Source: Leclercia adecarboxylata
GTDB lineage: Bacteria; Pseudomonadota; Gammaproteobacteria; Enterobacterales; Enterobacteriaceae
Assembly (NCBI RefSeq): GCF_006874705.1
Contig: NZ_CP035382.1
Coordinates: forward strand, 1,922,001 to 1,986,000
DNA length: 64,000 bases
Direction: 5' to 3'
Of the stretch, positions 16,354 to 24,454 are shown one piece after another. Position 1 is the first letter of the stretch. Each line of letters starts with the position of its first letter. The position numbers and the translations under genes were made by a program. The notes beneath the pieces were generated by a model. The model had not been told where the DNA came from. It saw only the letters and a list, made by a program, of their open reading frames with translations, and did not search any database.

Positions 16354-16641
16354 TTACGCCACGGCAAGCGCCCCTTCAATCCCTTTTAGCTTCTGCTGCG
16401 CCAGCTTTAACTCAGCGAGCAGCGCCTTCTCATGCGGATTGTGCGCCATCACCACGATGCAGCCATCCATGACTTTTATCGTGACTTTATCCCCGGTATC
16501 AAACCCCGCAGTACGCAGCCATTTGCCGGAAAGGATCAGATTTGGCGTACTGCGATCGAGACCTTGCGGGCGATATCCCACAATTAATGTACGCTCAGTT
16601 CCGGTTGCGGTGATGTCTGGGGTAGAATGTGAATCAGCCAT
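16354..16641 (-). CDS. symE: SymE-type toxin
   Basis: A 95-residue protein starting at the ATG at 16641 (AAGGAG six bases upstream). It has the SymE core TERTLIVGYRPQ, then PNLILSGKWLRTAGFDTGDKVTIKVMDGCIVVMA, an AbrB-like beta fold. E. coli SymE is an SOS-induced toxin that causes RNA decay or nucleoid condensation and is repressed by the antisense RNA SymR and by LexA. I see no LexA box here. A candidate SymR lies opposite its 5' end. It is divergent from a tiny YlcI/YnfO-like gene. Confidence 0.85.
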   Translation of the reverse strand: MADSHSTPDITATGTERTLIVGYRPQGLDRSTPNLILSGKWLRTAGFDTGDKVTIKVMDGCIVVMAHNPHEKALLAELKLAQQKLKGIEGALAVA

Positions 16642-16705
16642 AATCAACTCCTTGATAGTTGGTGAGGTTAGACGCCCTTTAGTGCTCGAACACTACCGGG
16701 CGTTG
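16635..16705 (+). ncRNA. candidate SymR-like antisense RNA
   Basis: Opposite the symE start, TAGAAT (16623-16628) is a -10-like box that would start a transcript near 16635. About 70 bases later, ACGCCC (16672-16677) pairs with GGGCGT (16698-16703), with an inner AGTG/CACT stem, giving a terminator-like hairpin. The -35 match is poor (TTCCGG) and no clear U-run follows. Position and length agree with E. coli SymR (77 nt). This is a prediction by analogy. Confidence 0.4.
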
Positions 16706-16723
16706 CTTGAAATCTGAATCCAT

Positions 16724-16771
16724 GTGGTAGGTACCACGTGGTGATAAACTAACCGAAATGGTACCTACCAT
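16724..16771. promoter_or_regulatory. two matching palindromes, candidate operator pair
   Basis: GTGGTA-GG-TACCAC (16724-16737) and ATGGTA-CC-TACCAT (16758-16771) are each palindromic and share the same half-site, with centres 34 bases apart. The 12-base segments at 16725-16736 and 16759-16770 are exact inverted copies of each other. The second covers the start region of the YlcI/YnfO-like gene, the first lies between it and symE. This suggests a dimeric regulator controlling one or both genes, perhaps the small protein itself. Confidence 0.55.
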
Positions 16772-16937
16772 GCAAGAAAAAAAGAAGCCAAATTTTGACC
16801 GCACCAAAAGCACGATGAAGAACATCCGGTTTGAGGATGAGCTTTTGGAGCAGATTGAGAAAGCTGCGGGGAAAGGTAATTTTAGTAAGTGGGTGAAAGA
16901 GGCTTGTCGTAAAAGATTGGTAAGTAATTCTGATTAG
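16770..16937 (+). CDS. small YlcI/YnfO-like (DUF3950) protein
   Basis: A 55-codon frame starting ATGCAAGAA; an in-frame ATG at 16758 would add four residues (MVPT). The product is basic at the start (KKKPNFDRTK), then MKNIRFEDELLEQIEKAAG, then NFSKWVKEACRKRL. A short strand followed by two helices of this kind is a ribbon-helix-helix fold, as in YlcI/YnfO-family and MetJ/Arc-type small DNA-binding proteins. The neighbouring palindromes suit autoregulation. No strong Shine-Dalgarno is visible for either start. Confidence 0.7.
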   Translation: MQEKKKPNFDRTKSTMKNIRFEDELLEQIEKAAGKGNFSKWVKEACRKRLVSNSD

Positions 16938-17026
16938 CAAACGCCTCCTATGAAGCATATGGATTACGCAAAACTTGCTAATGCTAATCAACGGTGATAC
17001 CAATAAATCCTAATATCAAAATAATG

Positions 17027-17058
17027 CCTGTATAAAAATCCATGTGATTATATACAGG
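17027..17058. promoter_or_regulatory. inverted repeat upstream of hamA
   Basis: CCTGTATA (17027-17034) and TATACAGG (17051-17058) are perfect inverted repeats 16 bases apart, ending 27 bases before the hamA ATG. Each arm contains a TATA-like stretch suitable for a -10 box. It may be an operator or a hairpin in the leader. It is too widely spaced to be a LexA box. Confidence 0.45.
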
Positions 17059-17085
17059 TCGCTATTTAATAGTGAAGGGAACTCC

Positions 17086-18021
17086 ATGACTCCTTTTAAT
17101 TCACAGCAAGTAATTGAACAAAGAATTAATGTCCCTGATTTACGAGGCTATCTAGTTGGTTTCGATATAGATGATAATGGGAAATATGGTTATAGATTAT
17201 CACCATTAATACTTAAGATACTTTCTGCTCTTCATGAGTTTTGTTTTGGCCATCACGAAGGTAGTTCTACAGATAATACACAGACGTTTACTAAGTTAAC
17301 AGAGTCAGCGAAGTTACTTTATAAAATTGATTCTTTTTGCAAGATTAGAGATTTGTGTGAAAAAACTCATTATAATGACGAAGATATCCCAGACAAATAT
17401 TTAAAAAGAGGAGAGTTTGGAGAGTTAATTTTACATCTTCTTTTAAGAGACTTTCACTCTACAATTCCGCTTTTATCAAAAATTTACTTTAAAGATTCTG
17501 TAGGCCATGCTGTTCATGGTTTCGATTCTGTTCATATTGATCCTATAAATAAAGAGTTATGGTTAGGAGAATCAAAGCTTTATACAGATCCAAAAAATGG
17601 CATTAGGGAACTAATCAAGGATGTTACCGAGCATTTCAATAATGATTATATAAACTCTGAATTCATGCTTATTTCAAAAAAAATAAAAGGAATTCCTCCG
17701 AGTGCCGAAGTTGATTATTGGGTGGACTTATTAAGTAGTGGGGGTAAAGTTTCTGATAAACTTAAAAAGATAAACATCCCACTACTATGTACTTATACTT
17801 GTGATTTATTTGATATATATGATGATGAGACTTCCGAATTGTTCTGTAATGCGTATGAAAATAAGCTTAACGAATTAAAACAATACTTTTATGATAATTT
17901 TAATCACCCGTGGAAAGATAGGCTTAATATAATATTATTTCTTTTTCCAGTTAAAAGTAAGATGGATTTAGTTAAGAAATTACATAAAAAATTAACTATG
18001 ATGCAATCATTGGGTGAATGA
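17086..18021 (+). CDS. hamA: Hachiman anti-phage defence protein HamA (DUF1837)
   Basis: A 311-residue protein starting at the ATG at 17086, with GAAGGGA upstream. The C-terminal DUF1837 region is a PD-(D/E)xK-type nuclease: RGEFGELILHLLLRDF near 108-123, HGFDSVHI with Asp147, and LWLGESKLY with Glu162 and Lys164. HamA is the effector subunit of Hachiman, held by the helicase HamB and released to degrade DNA when the helicase meets damaged or phage DNA. The stop overlaps the hamB start by eight bases. The gene is markedly AT-rich compared with flanking backbone. Confidence 0.92.
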   Translation: MTPFNSQQVIEQRINVPDLRGYLVGFDIDDNGKYGYRLSPLILKILSALHEFCFGHHEGSSTDNTQTFTKLTESAKLLYKIDSFCKIRDLCEKTHYNDEDIPDKYLKRGEFGELILHLLLRDFHSTIPLLSKIYFKDSVGHAVHGFDSVHIDPINKELWLGESKLYTDPKNGIRELIKDVTEHFNNDYINSEFMLISKKIKGIPPSAEVDYWVDLLSSGGKVSDKLKKINIPLLCTYTCDLFDIYDDETSELFCNAYENKLNELKQYFYDNFNHPWKDRLNIILFLFPVKSKMDLVKKLHKKLTMMQSLGE

Positions 18022-20209
18022 AATGAACAATTTTGATAGCCAAGAGCAATCAGATTTATTTAATTTTACATTCTACGAGTATCGAACCTGTTCTTATCTT
18101 CTAAGATTTCATCCTCGTGAAGGTCGCGAAAAATTAATAGAAATTCTTGAAAATAAAAAACGCTACCATAATAAGCTAGATGAAATGCTTAGTGATCTAA
18201 TCGATTCGGCGGGGTTTTATCCTTATCTAAATAAGGAAACTCTTAAGCTTTCATCCACGCAACAGCTAATTCGAGAAAAGTATTATAACTCTACACATAT
18301 TGAAGGTATATCATTCCATGAAGAGCAAAAATATTACTATAATATCATTAATTATGGTAAAAATTTAATTCTGAGTGCGCCAACAAGTTTCGGTAAAAGT
18401 TTGCTTATTGAGGAGATCGTTGCATCTGATAAACATAAAAACATACTCATTATTCAACCAACATTAGCTTTGCTTGATGAAACCAGAAGAAAAATAAATA
18501 AATATAAAGATAAATATAAAATCATTGTTAGAACAGGACAAGAGTATTCGATTAATGGACGCAACATTTTTCTGTTAACGGCAGAAAGAGTAACGGAGTA
18601 TGACAATCTCCCTATAATAGATTTTTTAATAGTCGATGAATTTTACAAGATTAGTTCGTTTAGGGATGATGAAAGACATCAGGCATTGAATAATGCATTG
18701 CTAAAGGTTTTTACATCAAATCCACAGCAAAAATTTTATTTCCTAGGTCCTAATATTGACGGTGTCTCAGATGCATTTTTAGGAAAATATAATGTGCATT
18801 TTGCTAAGACAAACTATAGTCTTGTTAAGTGCAATATAATTAATATATATGAAGAACATCTTGATAAATTCGGAACTAGGGGCCATAAAGCCAGTTATAA
18901 GGAGGACGTGCTTTTTAATCTTCTTTGGAAAAAAAGAAATGAACAATCTATAGTTTATTGTTCCTCCCCCGCTCGCGCACGTAGGTTATCAAAGAATTTT
19001 ACTGATTTTCTATCTAACAAATACGATTATATTAAACCTAAGCATAAAATACCCCTTATTGAATGGATAGAGAATAATATATCTATTGATTGGTCTTTAA
19101 TTAATTCTCTAAAGCTAGGCATAGCATTTCATGATGGATCATTACCTCGCCATATGACATCTTCACTAATTGATTATTTTAATGAAAATATCATATCAAC
19201 TATTTTCTGTACATCTACTATAATAGAGGGTGTTAATAGCAACGCAAAAAACATTATATACTTTGATTCAACAAAAGGTTCAAATCCGATTGATTATTTT
19301 GACTATTCAAATATTAAAGGTCGGGCGGGACGCTTAATGAAACATTACACCGGTAATGTATATAATTTCAACCCACCTCCAGAGCCTGAATCTATATATA
19401 TAGATGTCCCCTTCGTTGACCAGGTGTCGATTTCTGAGGAGATTTTAATAAATATTAACCCTGTTGATGTGCATAACAAATATAGTGATGAGTATTTATT
19501 TATTGAGTCATTGAATTATAATGAAAAGCTGTTATTTTCAAAAAACCAAATTAACATCAGAGGACAAAAGAAATTATTGGATTATTTATCTGAAAATTTT
19601 GATGCTGCATTGGAGAATATAATTTGGACTGTTATGCCAAAATATAAACAGCTCGATTATTGCATTAAATTGTGTTGGCATTTCCTATTAAAAGAGGATG
19701 AGCGCCCTCCATATTTAAGCGCAGAAAGGATGACAAGGATAACATGCGATTATGTTTCTTCTCAAAGTATAAATAGGATAATTAGAAATTTGTATGAATA
19801 TAATATATCAAAAATTAAAAATAAAACGGCTGAAAGGGATCAAAGAGCTTTAGACGACGCTATTAGAGATGGGTTCCATTTTTTAAGACAATGGTTTCAA
19901 TATAAACTACCAAAGCTATTACTTGTTTTAAATGAGATTCAGACATATGTGGCTAAATTGAAAAATAAGACCCCAGGGAATTATAGTTATTACTGTTCAT
20001 TAATTGAAAATGATTTCATAGATGAACAATATGCTATTCTAATTGAATATGGAGTGCCAAAATCTGCAATAACAAGTTTAGCTCCATTAATAAACGGTCT
20101 TGACACTAATGAAAAAATAATAAATAAAATTATCAGGGAGCGACTTTATGAATCTAAAAAATTGATTCAGTATGAACGTGACTTATTAAAGAAAAATCTA
20201 AAAGATTAA
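18014..20209 (+). CDS. hamB: Hachiman anti-phage defence helicase HamB
   Basis: A 731-residue superfamily 2 helicase of the Ski2-like type. Walker A is SAPTSFGKS (121-129), the DExx box is IVDEF (206-210), [18 protein letters not shown] is motif V, and [15 protein letters not shown] carries motif VI arginines. The C-terminal 250 residues are helical and without catalytic motifs I recognise. HamB senses aberrant DNA and controls the HamA nuclease. It overlaps hamA, so both should be made together. Its stop is four bases from the 3' end of the convergent selC gene. All core motifs look intact. Confidence 0.92.
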   Translation: MNEMNNFDSQEQSDLFNFTFYEYRTCSYLLRFHPREGREKLIEILENKKRYHNKLDEMLSDLIDSAGFYPYLNKETLKLSSTQQLIREKYYNSTHIEGISFHEEQKYYYNIINYGKNLILSAPTSFGKSLLIEEIVASDKHKNILIIQPTLALLDETRRKINKYKDKYKIIVRTGQEYSINGRNIFLLTAERVTEYDNLPIIDFLIVDEFYKISSFRDDERHQALNNALLKVFTSNPQQKFYFLGPNIDGVSDAFLGKYNVHFAKTNYSLVKCNIINIYEEHLDKFGTRGHKASYKEDVLFNLLWKKRNEQSIVYCSSPARARRLSKNFTDFLSNKYDYIKPKHKIPLIEWIENNISIDWSLINSLKLGIAFHDGSLPRHMTSSLIDYFNENIISTIFCTSTIIEGVNSNAKNIIYFDSTKGSNPIDYFDYSNIKGRAGRLMKHYTGNVYNFNPPPEPESIYIDVPFVDQVSISEEILININPVDVHNKYSDEYLFIESLNYNEKLLFSKNQINIRGQKKLLDYLSENFDAALENIIWTVMPKYKQLDYCIKLCWHFLLKEDERPPYLSAERMTRITCDYVSSQSINRIIRNLYEYNISKIKNKTAERDQRALDDAIRDGFHFLRQWFQYKLPKLLLVLNEIQTYVAKLKNKTPGNYSYYCSLIENDFIDEQYAILIEYGVPKSAITSLAPLINGLDTNEKIINKIIRERLYESKKLIQYERDLLKKNLKD

Positions 20210-20213
20210 ATTT

Positions 20214-20308
20214 TGGCGGAAGATCACAGGAGTCGAACCTGCCCAGGACCGCTGGCGGCCCCAACTGGATTTGAAGTCCAGCCACCTCACCGGAGATGAC
20301 GATCTTCC
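20214..20308 (-). tRNA. selC: selenocysteine tRNA (UCA anticodon)
   Basis: The minus strand reads GGAAGATCG at the 5' end (20308), a loop CTTCAAA containing the TCA anticodon (20270s), the long variable arm of tRNA-Sec, TTCGACTCCTG as T loop and arm, and an encoded CCA at 20214-20216. Total length 95 bases equals E. coli selC. SelC is a frequent integration site for pathogenicity islands (for example LEE and SPI-3); here the Hachiman genes abut its 3' end. Confidence 0.97.
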
Positions 20309-20339
20309 GCGCCTCGATTGCTACATGGAGGCGGGGCGC

Positions 20340-20345
20340 ATTATA
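20340..20345 (-). promoter_or_regulatory. -10 box of selC
   Basis: A perfect TATAAT on the minus strand followed by a GC-rich discriminator (GCGCCCC), as in stable-RNA promoters, 31 bases before the mature 5' end. The -35 box is less clear. Confidence 0.6.
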
Positions 20346-20590
20346 GCTACTTTCAATCATTTACCCCATCTTTTCCCTCACTTATTTCACCCCTTTTTTG
20401 ACCTGCGCTAACCCTCCAGCGTAAACCATAAGAAAATCCTCAGGTTACATTTTCCTTCTCCGCACTTTTAACGCGATCACAAAAAACAAGAAACGTAAAA
20501 ACGTAACCAGAAAACGCAATACCTGCCTGGAAGGGGATGGTTTACAAGAAATGTAACCGGTCTCAGCGCCCTACGCGTGAAGGAAAAAAA

Positions 20591-21985
20591 ATGAAAAGCG
20601 AAGTCTTATCCGTCAAAGAGAAAATTGGTTACGGCATGGGTGACGCCGCAAGTCACATCATCTTCGACAACGTCATGCTCTACATGATGTTCTTCTACAC
20701 CGATATCTTCGGTATTCCCGCCGGGTTCGTCGGGACCATGTTCCTGCTGGCGCGCGCGCTGGATGCCATCTCCGACCCCTGCATGGGGCTGCTGGCCGAC
20801 CGCACTCGCAGCCGCTGGGGTAAGTTCCGCCCGTGGATCCTGTTCGGCGCTATCCCGTTTGGCCTGGTCTGCGTGCTGGCCTACACCACGCCGGACCTCA
20901 GCCTGAACGGCAAGATGATTTACGCCGCCGTTACCTACACCCTGCTGACCCTGCTCTATACCGTGGTCAACATCCCTTACTGCGCGCTGGGCGGGGTGAT
21001 CACCAACGACCCAACGCAGCGTATCTCCCTCCAGTCCTGGCGCTTTGTGCTGGCGACGGCGGGCGGCATGCTCTCCACGGTGCTGATGATGCCGCTGGTG
21101 AATATGATTGGCGGCGAGGATAAAGCGCTTGGCTTCCAGGGCGGCATCGCGGTGCTGTCGGTGGTGGCCTTCCTGATGCTGGCGTTCTGCTTCTTCACCA
21201 CCAAAGAGCGCATCCAGGTGCCGCCGAGCACCACCTCCATGCGCGAAGATCTGCGCGATATCTGGCAGAACGACCAGTGGCGCATCGTCGGGCTGCTTAC
21301 CATCCTCAATATTCTGGCGGTCTGCGTGCGCGGCGGGGCGATGATGTATTACGTCACCTGGATCATGGGCTCGCCCGGGCTATTCGTCGCCTTCCTCACC
21401 ACCTACTGCGTCGGCAACCTGATTGGCTCCGCGCTGGCGAAACCGCTCACCGACTGGAAATGCAAAGTCAGCGTCTTCTGGTGGACCAACGCCCTGCTGG
21501 CGGTAGCCAGCGTGGCGATGTTCTTCGTGCCGATGCAGGCCAGCATCACCATGTTCGGCTTTATCTTCGTCATCGGCGTCCTGCACCAGCTGGTGACGCC
21601 GATCCAGTGGGTGATGATGTCCGATACCGTCGATTACGGCGAGTGGACCAACGGCAAACGCCTCACCGGCATCAGCTTTGCGGGCACGCTGTTCGTGCTC
21701 AAGCTTGGCCTGGCGCTGGGCGGAGCATTAATCGGCTGGATGCTGGCAGGCGGCGGCTACGATGCCGCAGCCAAAACCCAGAACAGCGACACCATCAGCA
21801 TCATCATTGCCCTGTTTACCCTGGTCCCGGCGGCGTGCTACCTGCTGAGCGCGGTGATTGCCAAACGCTACTACAGCCTGAAAACGCCATTCCTGATGAA
21901 AATCATGAACGACCTGGCGCAGGGCGCGCGTCGTAATCAGCAGGAATTCAACAATCTGCCGGTCAGCAAAGAATTGCAGAACTAA
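20591..21985 (+). CDS. yicJ: glycoside/pentoside/hexuronide symporter YicJ
   Basis: A 464-residue GPH-family cation:sugar symporter with 12 membrane segments. The start at 20591 follows GAAGGA; upstream in-frame codons are not family-like. MKSEVLSVKEKIGYGMGDAASHIIF begins the family, and LADRTRSRWGKFRPWILFGA is the conserved GPH loop 2-3 motif. It lies 12 bases before yicI and presumably imports the xylosides that YicI cleaves. The upstream 280 bases after selC carry the promoter. Confidence 0.95.
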   Translation: MKSEVLSVKEKIGYGMGDAASHIIFDNVMLYMMFFYTDIFGIPAGFVGTMFLLARALDAISDPCMGLLADRTRSRWGKFRPWILFGAIPFGLVCVLAYTTPDLSLNGKMIYAAVTYTLLTLLYTVVNIPYCALGGVITNDPTQRISLQSWRFVLATAGGMLSTVLMMPLVNMIGGEDKALGFQGGIAVLSVVAFLMLAFCFFTTKERIQVPPSTTSMREDLRDIWQNDQWRIVGLLTILNILAVCVRGGAMMYYVTWIMGSPGLFVAFLTTYCVGNLIGSALAKPLTDWKCKVSVFWWTNALLAVASVAMFFVPMQASITMFGFIFVIGVLHQLVTPIQWVMMSDTVDYGEWTNGKRLTGISFAGTLFVLKLGLALGGALIGWMLAGGGYDAAAKTQNSDTISIIIALFTLVPAACYLLSAVIAKRYYSLKTPFLMKIMNDLAQGARRNQQEFNNLPVSKELQN

Positions 21986-21997
21986 GAGGACGAAAGC

Positions 21998-24316
21998 ATG
22001 AAAATCAGTGACGGAAACTGGCTTATCCAACCGGGCCTGAACGTGACGTATCCGGTTCAGGTATTCGATGTGGAGAAGCAGGGCAACGACCTGGTGGTCT
22101 ATGTCGCCCCGCGCGACGTGCGCGAGCGCACCTGGCAGCTCGACACCCTGATGTTCACCGTGCGCCTGTTTGCGCCGCAGGAGGGGATTGTCGGGGTGCG
22201 CATCGAGCACTTCCAGGGCGCGCTGGATAACGGCCCGCACTATCCGCTCAACGTCCTGAAAGACGTCAGCGTCCAGATTGAAAACAACGCGGAGTTTGCT
22301 GAGCTGAAAAGCGGCAACGTCAGCGTCCGCGTCACCAAAGGCGAGTTCTGGGCGCTCGATTTCCTCAGAAACGGCCAGCGCATCACCGGTAGCCAGCTGA
22401 AAAACAATGGCTACGTGCAGGACGGCAACAGCGATCGCAACTACATGTTCGAGCGGCTGGATCTGGGGGTGGGCGAAACCGTCTACGGCCTCGGCGAGCG
22501 CTTCACCGCCCTGGTACGCAATGGCCAGACGGTCGAAACCTGGAACCGCGATGGCGGCACCAGCACCGAACAGTCATACAAAAATATCCCGTTCTACCTC
22601 ACCAACCGCGGCTACGGCGTGCTGGTGAATCACCCGGAAAACGTCTCCTTTGAAATCGGCTCCGAGAAGGTGTCGAAGGTGCAGTTCAGCGTCGAGGGCG
22701 AGTACCTGGAGTATTTCGTTATCGACGGCCCGACGCCGAAAGAGGTGCTCAACCGTTACACGCAGTTCACCGGGCGTCCGGCGCTGCCGCCGGCCTGGTC
22801 GTTTGGCCTGTGGCTCACCACCTCGTTTACCACCAACTACGACGAAGCGACGGTGAACAGCTTTATCGACGGCATGGCGGAGCGCGACCTGCCGCTGCAT
22901 GTCTTCCACTTCGACTGCTTCTGGATGAAGGCCTTCCAGTGGTGCGATTTCGAGTGGGACCCGATCACCTTCCCGGATCCGGAGGGGATGATCCGCCGCC
23001 TGAAGGAGAAAGGGCTGAAGGTCTGCGTGTGGATCAACCCGTACATCGGGCAGAAATCACCGATCTTTAAGGAGCTGAAAGAGAAGGGCTATCTGCTGAA
23101 ACGCCCGGACGGCTCCCTGTGGCAGTGGGATAAGTGGCAGCCGGGGCTGGCGATCTACGACTTTACTAATCCGGAAGCCTGCACATGGTATGCCGACAAG
23201 CTGAAAGGCCTGGTGGGTATCGGCGTCGACTGCTTCAAAACCGACTTCGGCGAGCGCATCCCGACCGACGTGCAGTGGTTCGACGGCTCCGATCCGCAGA
23301 AGATGCACAACCACTACGCCTACATCTACAACGAGCTGGTGTGGAACGTGCTGAAAGAGACGGTAGGCGAAGAGGAGGCGGTGCTGTTTGCCCGTTCGGC
23401 CTCGGTGGGTGCGCAACAGTTCCCGGTGCACTGGGGCGGGGACTGCTACGCCAACTACGAGTCGATGGCCGAAAGCCTGCGCGGCGGGCTGTCGATCGGC
23501 CTCTCCGGGTTCGGATTCTGGAGCCACGATATCGGCGGGTTCGAAAACACCGCCCCGGCGCACGTCTACAAACGCTGGTGCGCGTTCGGGCTGCTCTCCA
23601 GCCACAGCCGCCTGCACGGCAGTAAATCCTACCGGGTGCCGTGGGCATACGATGATGAGTCCTGCGACGTGGTGCGCCACTTCACCCAGCTTAAATGCCG
23701 GATGATGCCGTACCTCTATCGCCAGGCAGCTCTGGCCCGCGAGTTCGGTACGCCGATGCTGCGGGCGATGATGCTTGAGTTCCCGGACGATCCGGCCTGT
23801 GACTATCTTGACCGCCAGTACATGCTGGGAGATTCGGTGATGGTGGCTCCGGTGTTCAGCGAGGCGGGCGACGTGCAGTTCTACCTGCCGGAAGGGCGCT
23901 GGACGCACCTGTGGCGCAACGACGAGGTGCAGGGCAGCCGCTGGCATAAACAGCAGCACGACTTCCGCAGCCTGCCGGTCTACGTGCGTGACAACACCCT
24001 GCTGGCGCTGGGCAATAACGACCAGAAGCCGGACTATGCGTGGAATGAAGGCACCGCTTTCCAGCTGTTTAACCTGGACGATGGTGCCACGGCGGTAAGC
24101 GAGGTGCCGGCGGCCAACGGTGCTGTGGCCTTTACCCTGACCGCGACGCGCAACGGGGATACCCTGACGTTAAAAGGGCGTGGCGAAGCGCGGAACTGGT
24201 CGGTCTGTTTGCGCAATGTGCATCAGATTAGCGGCGTGAAAGGCGCGTCACATGCGGGGAGCGAGTGGGGCGCGGTGGTGAAAACGGAGGGGGAGGAGGT
24301 CGTGATCCACCTCTGA
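21998..24316 (+). CDS. yicI: alpha-xylosidase YicI, glycoside hydrolase family 31
   Basis: A 772-residue cytoplasmic enzyme, the same length as E. coli YicI. The catalytic nucleophile is Asp416 in [13 protein letters not shown] and the acid/base is Asp482 in [12 protein letters not shown]; both codons (23243 and 23441) fall exactly at the E. coli numbering. It releases alpha-linked xylose from isoprimeverose and related xyloglucan fragments. AGAGGA precedes the ATG. It forms an operon with yicJ and ends in a REP cluster. Confidence 0.98.
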   Translation: MKISDGNWLIQPGLNVTYPVQVFDVEKQGNDLVVYVAPRDVRERTWQLDTLMFTVRLFAPQEGIVGVRIEHFQGALDNGPHYPLNVLKDVSVQIENNAEFAELKSGNVSVRVTKGEFWALDFLRNGQRITGSQLKNNGYVQDGNSDRNYMFERLDLGVGETVYGLGERFTALVRNGQTVETWNRDGGTSTEQSYKNIPFYLTNRGYGVLVNHPENVSFEIGSEKVSKVQFSVEGEYLEYFVIDGPTPKEVLNRYTQFTGRPALPPAWSFGLWLTTSFTTNYDEATVNSFIDGMAERDLPLHVFHFDCFWMKAFQWCDFEWDPITFPDPEGMIRRLKEKGLKVCVWINPYIGQKSPIFKELKEKGYLLKRPDGSLWQWDKWQPGLAIYDFTNPEACTWYADKLKGLVGIGVDCFKTDFGERIPTDVQWFDGSDPQKMHNHYAYIYNELVWNVLKETVGEEEAVLFARSASVGAQQFPVHWGGDCYANYESMAESLRGGLSIGLSGFGFWSHDIGGFENTAPAHVYKRWCAFGLLSSHSRLHGSKSYRVPWAYDDESCDVVRHFTQLKCRMMPYLYRQAALAREFGTPMLRAMMLEFPDDPACDYLDRQYMLGDSVMVAPVFSEAGDVQFYLPEGRWTHLWRNDEVQGSRWHKQQHDFRSLPVYVRDNTLLALGNNDQKPDYAWNEGTAFQLFNLDDGATAVSEVPAANGAVAFTLTATRNGDTLTLKGRGEARNWSVCLRNVHQISGVKGASHAGSEWGAVVKTEGEEVVIHL

Positions 24317-24329
24317 GCCGTCTGTAAAA

Positions 24330-24454
24330 CGCCCGGTGGCGCTGCGCTTACCGGGCCTACGGTTTTGATGTTGTAGGCCGGGTAAGGCGAAGCCGCCACC
24401 CGGCGATGCAGTGCGGCTTGATGCCCGGTGGCGCTATCGCTTACCGGGCCTACG
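24330..24454. repeat. BIME: three REP palindromes
   Basis: REP units at about 24330-24360, 24372-24405 (opposite orientation) and 24422-24454, of the GCCCGGTGGCGCTGCGCTTA / CCGGGCCTAC type. They lie between the converging yicI and yicH. The third overlaps the yicH stop codon (24450-24452). Confidence 0.9.

Noticed and set aside
16700-16772. LexA box controlling symE
   Set aside because: No CTG-N10-CAG sequence of the right kind lies upstream of symE; the palindromes present have a different half-site.
16749-17003. 84-codon minus-strand frame opposite the YlcI/YnfO-like gene
   Set aside because: The opposite strand encodes a family-like small protein; this frame has no recognisable features.
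16171-20213. Possible integrase or duplicated selC end marking an island
   Set aside because: I searched by eye for a tyrosine recombinase and for a copy of the selC 3' sequence on the far side of the accessory genes and found neither.
23057-23959. 300-codon minus-strand frame inside yicI
   Set aside because: Antisense of the catalytic region of YicI, which matches E. coli numbering exactly.
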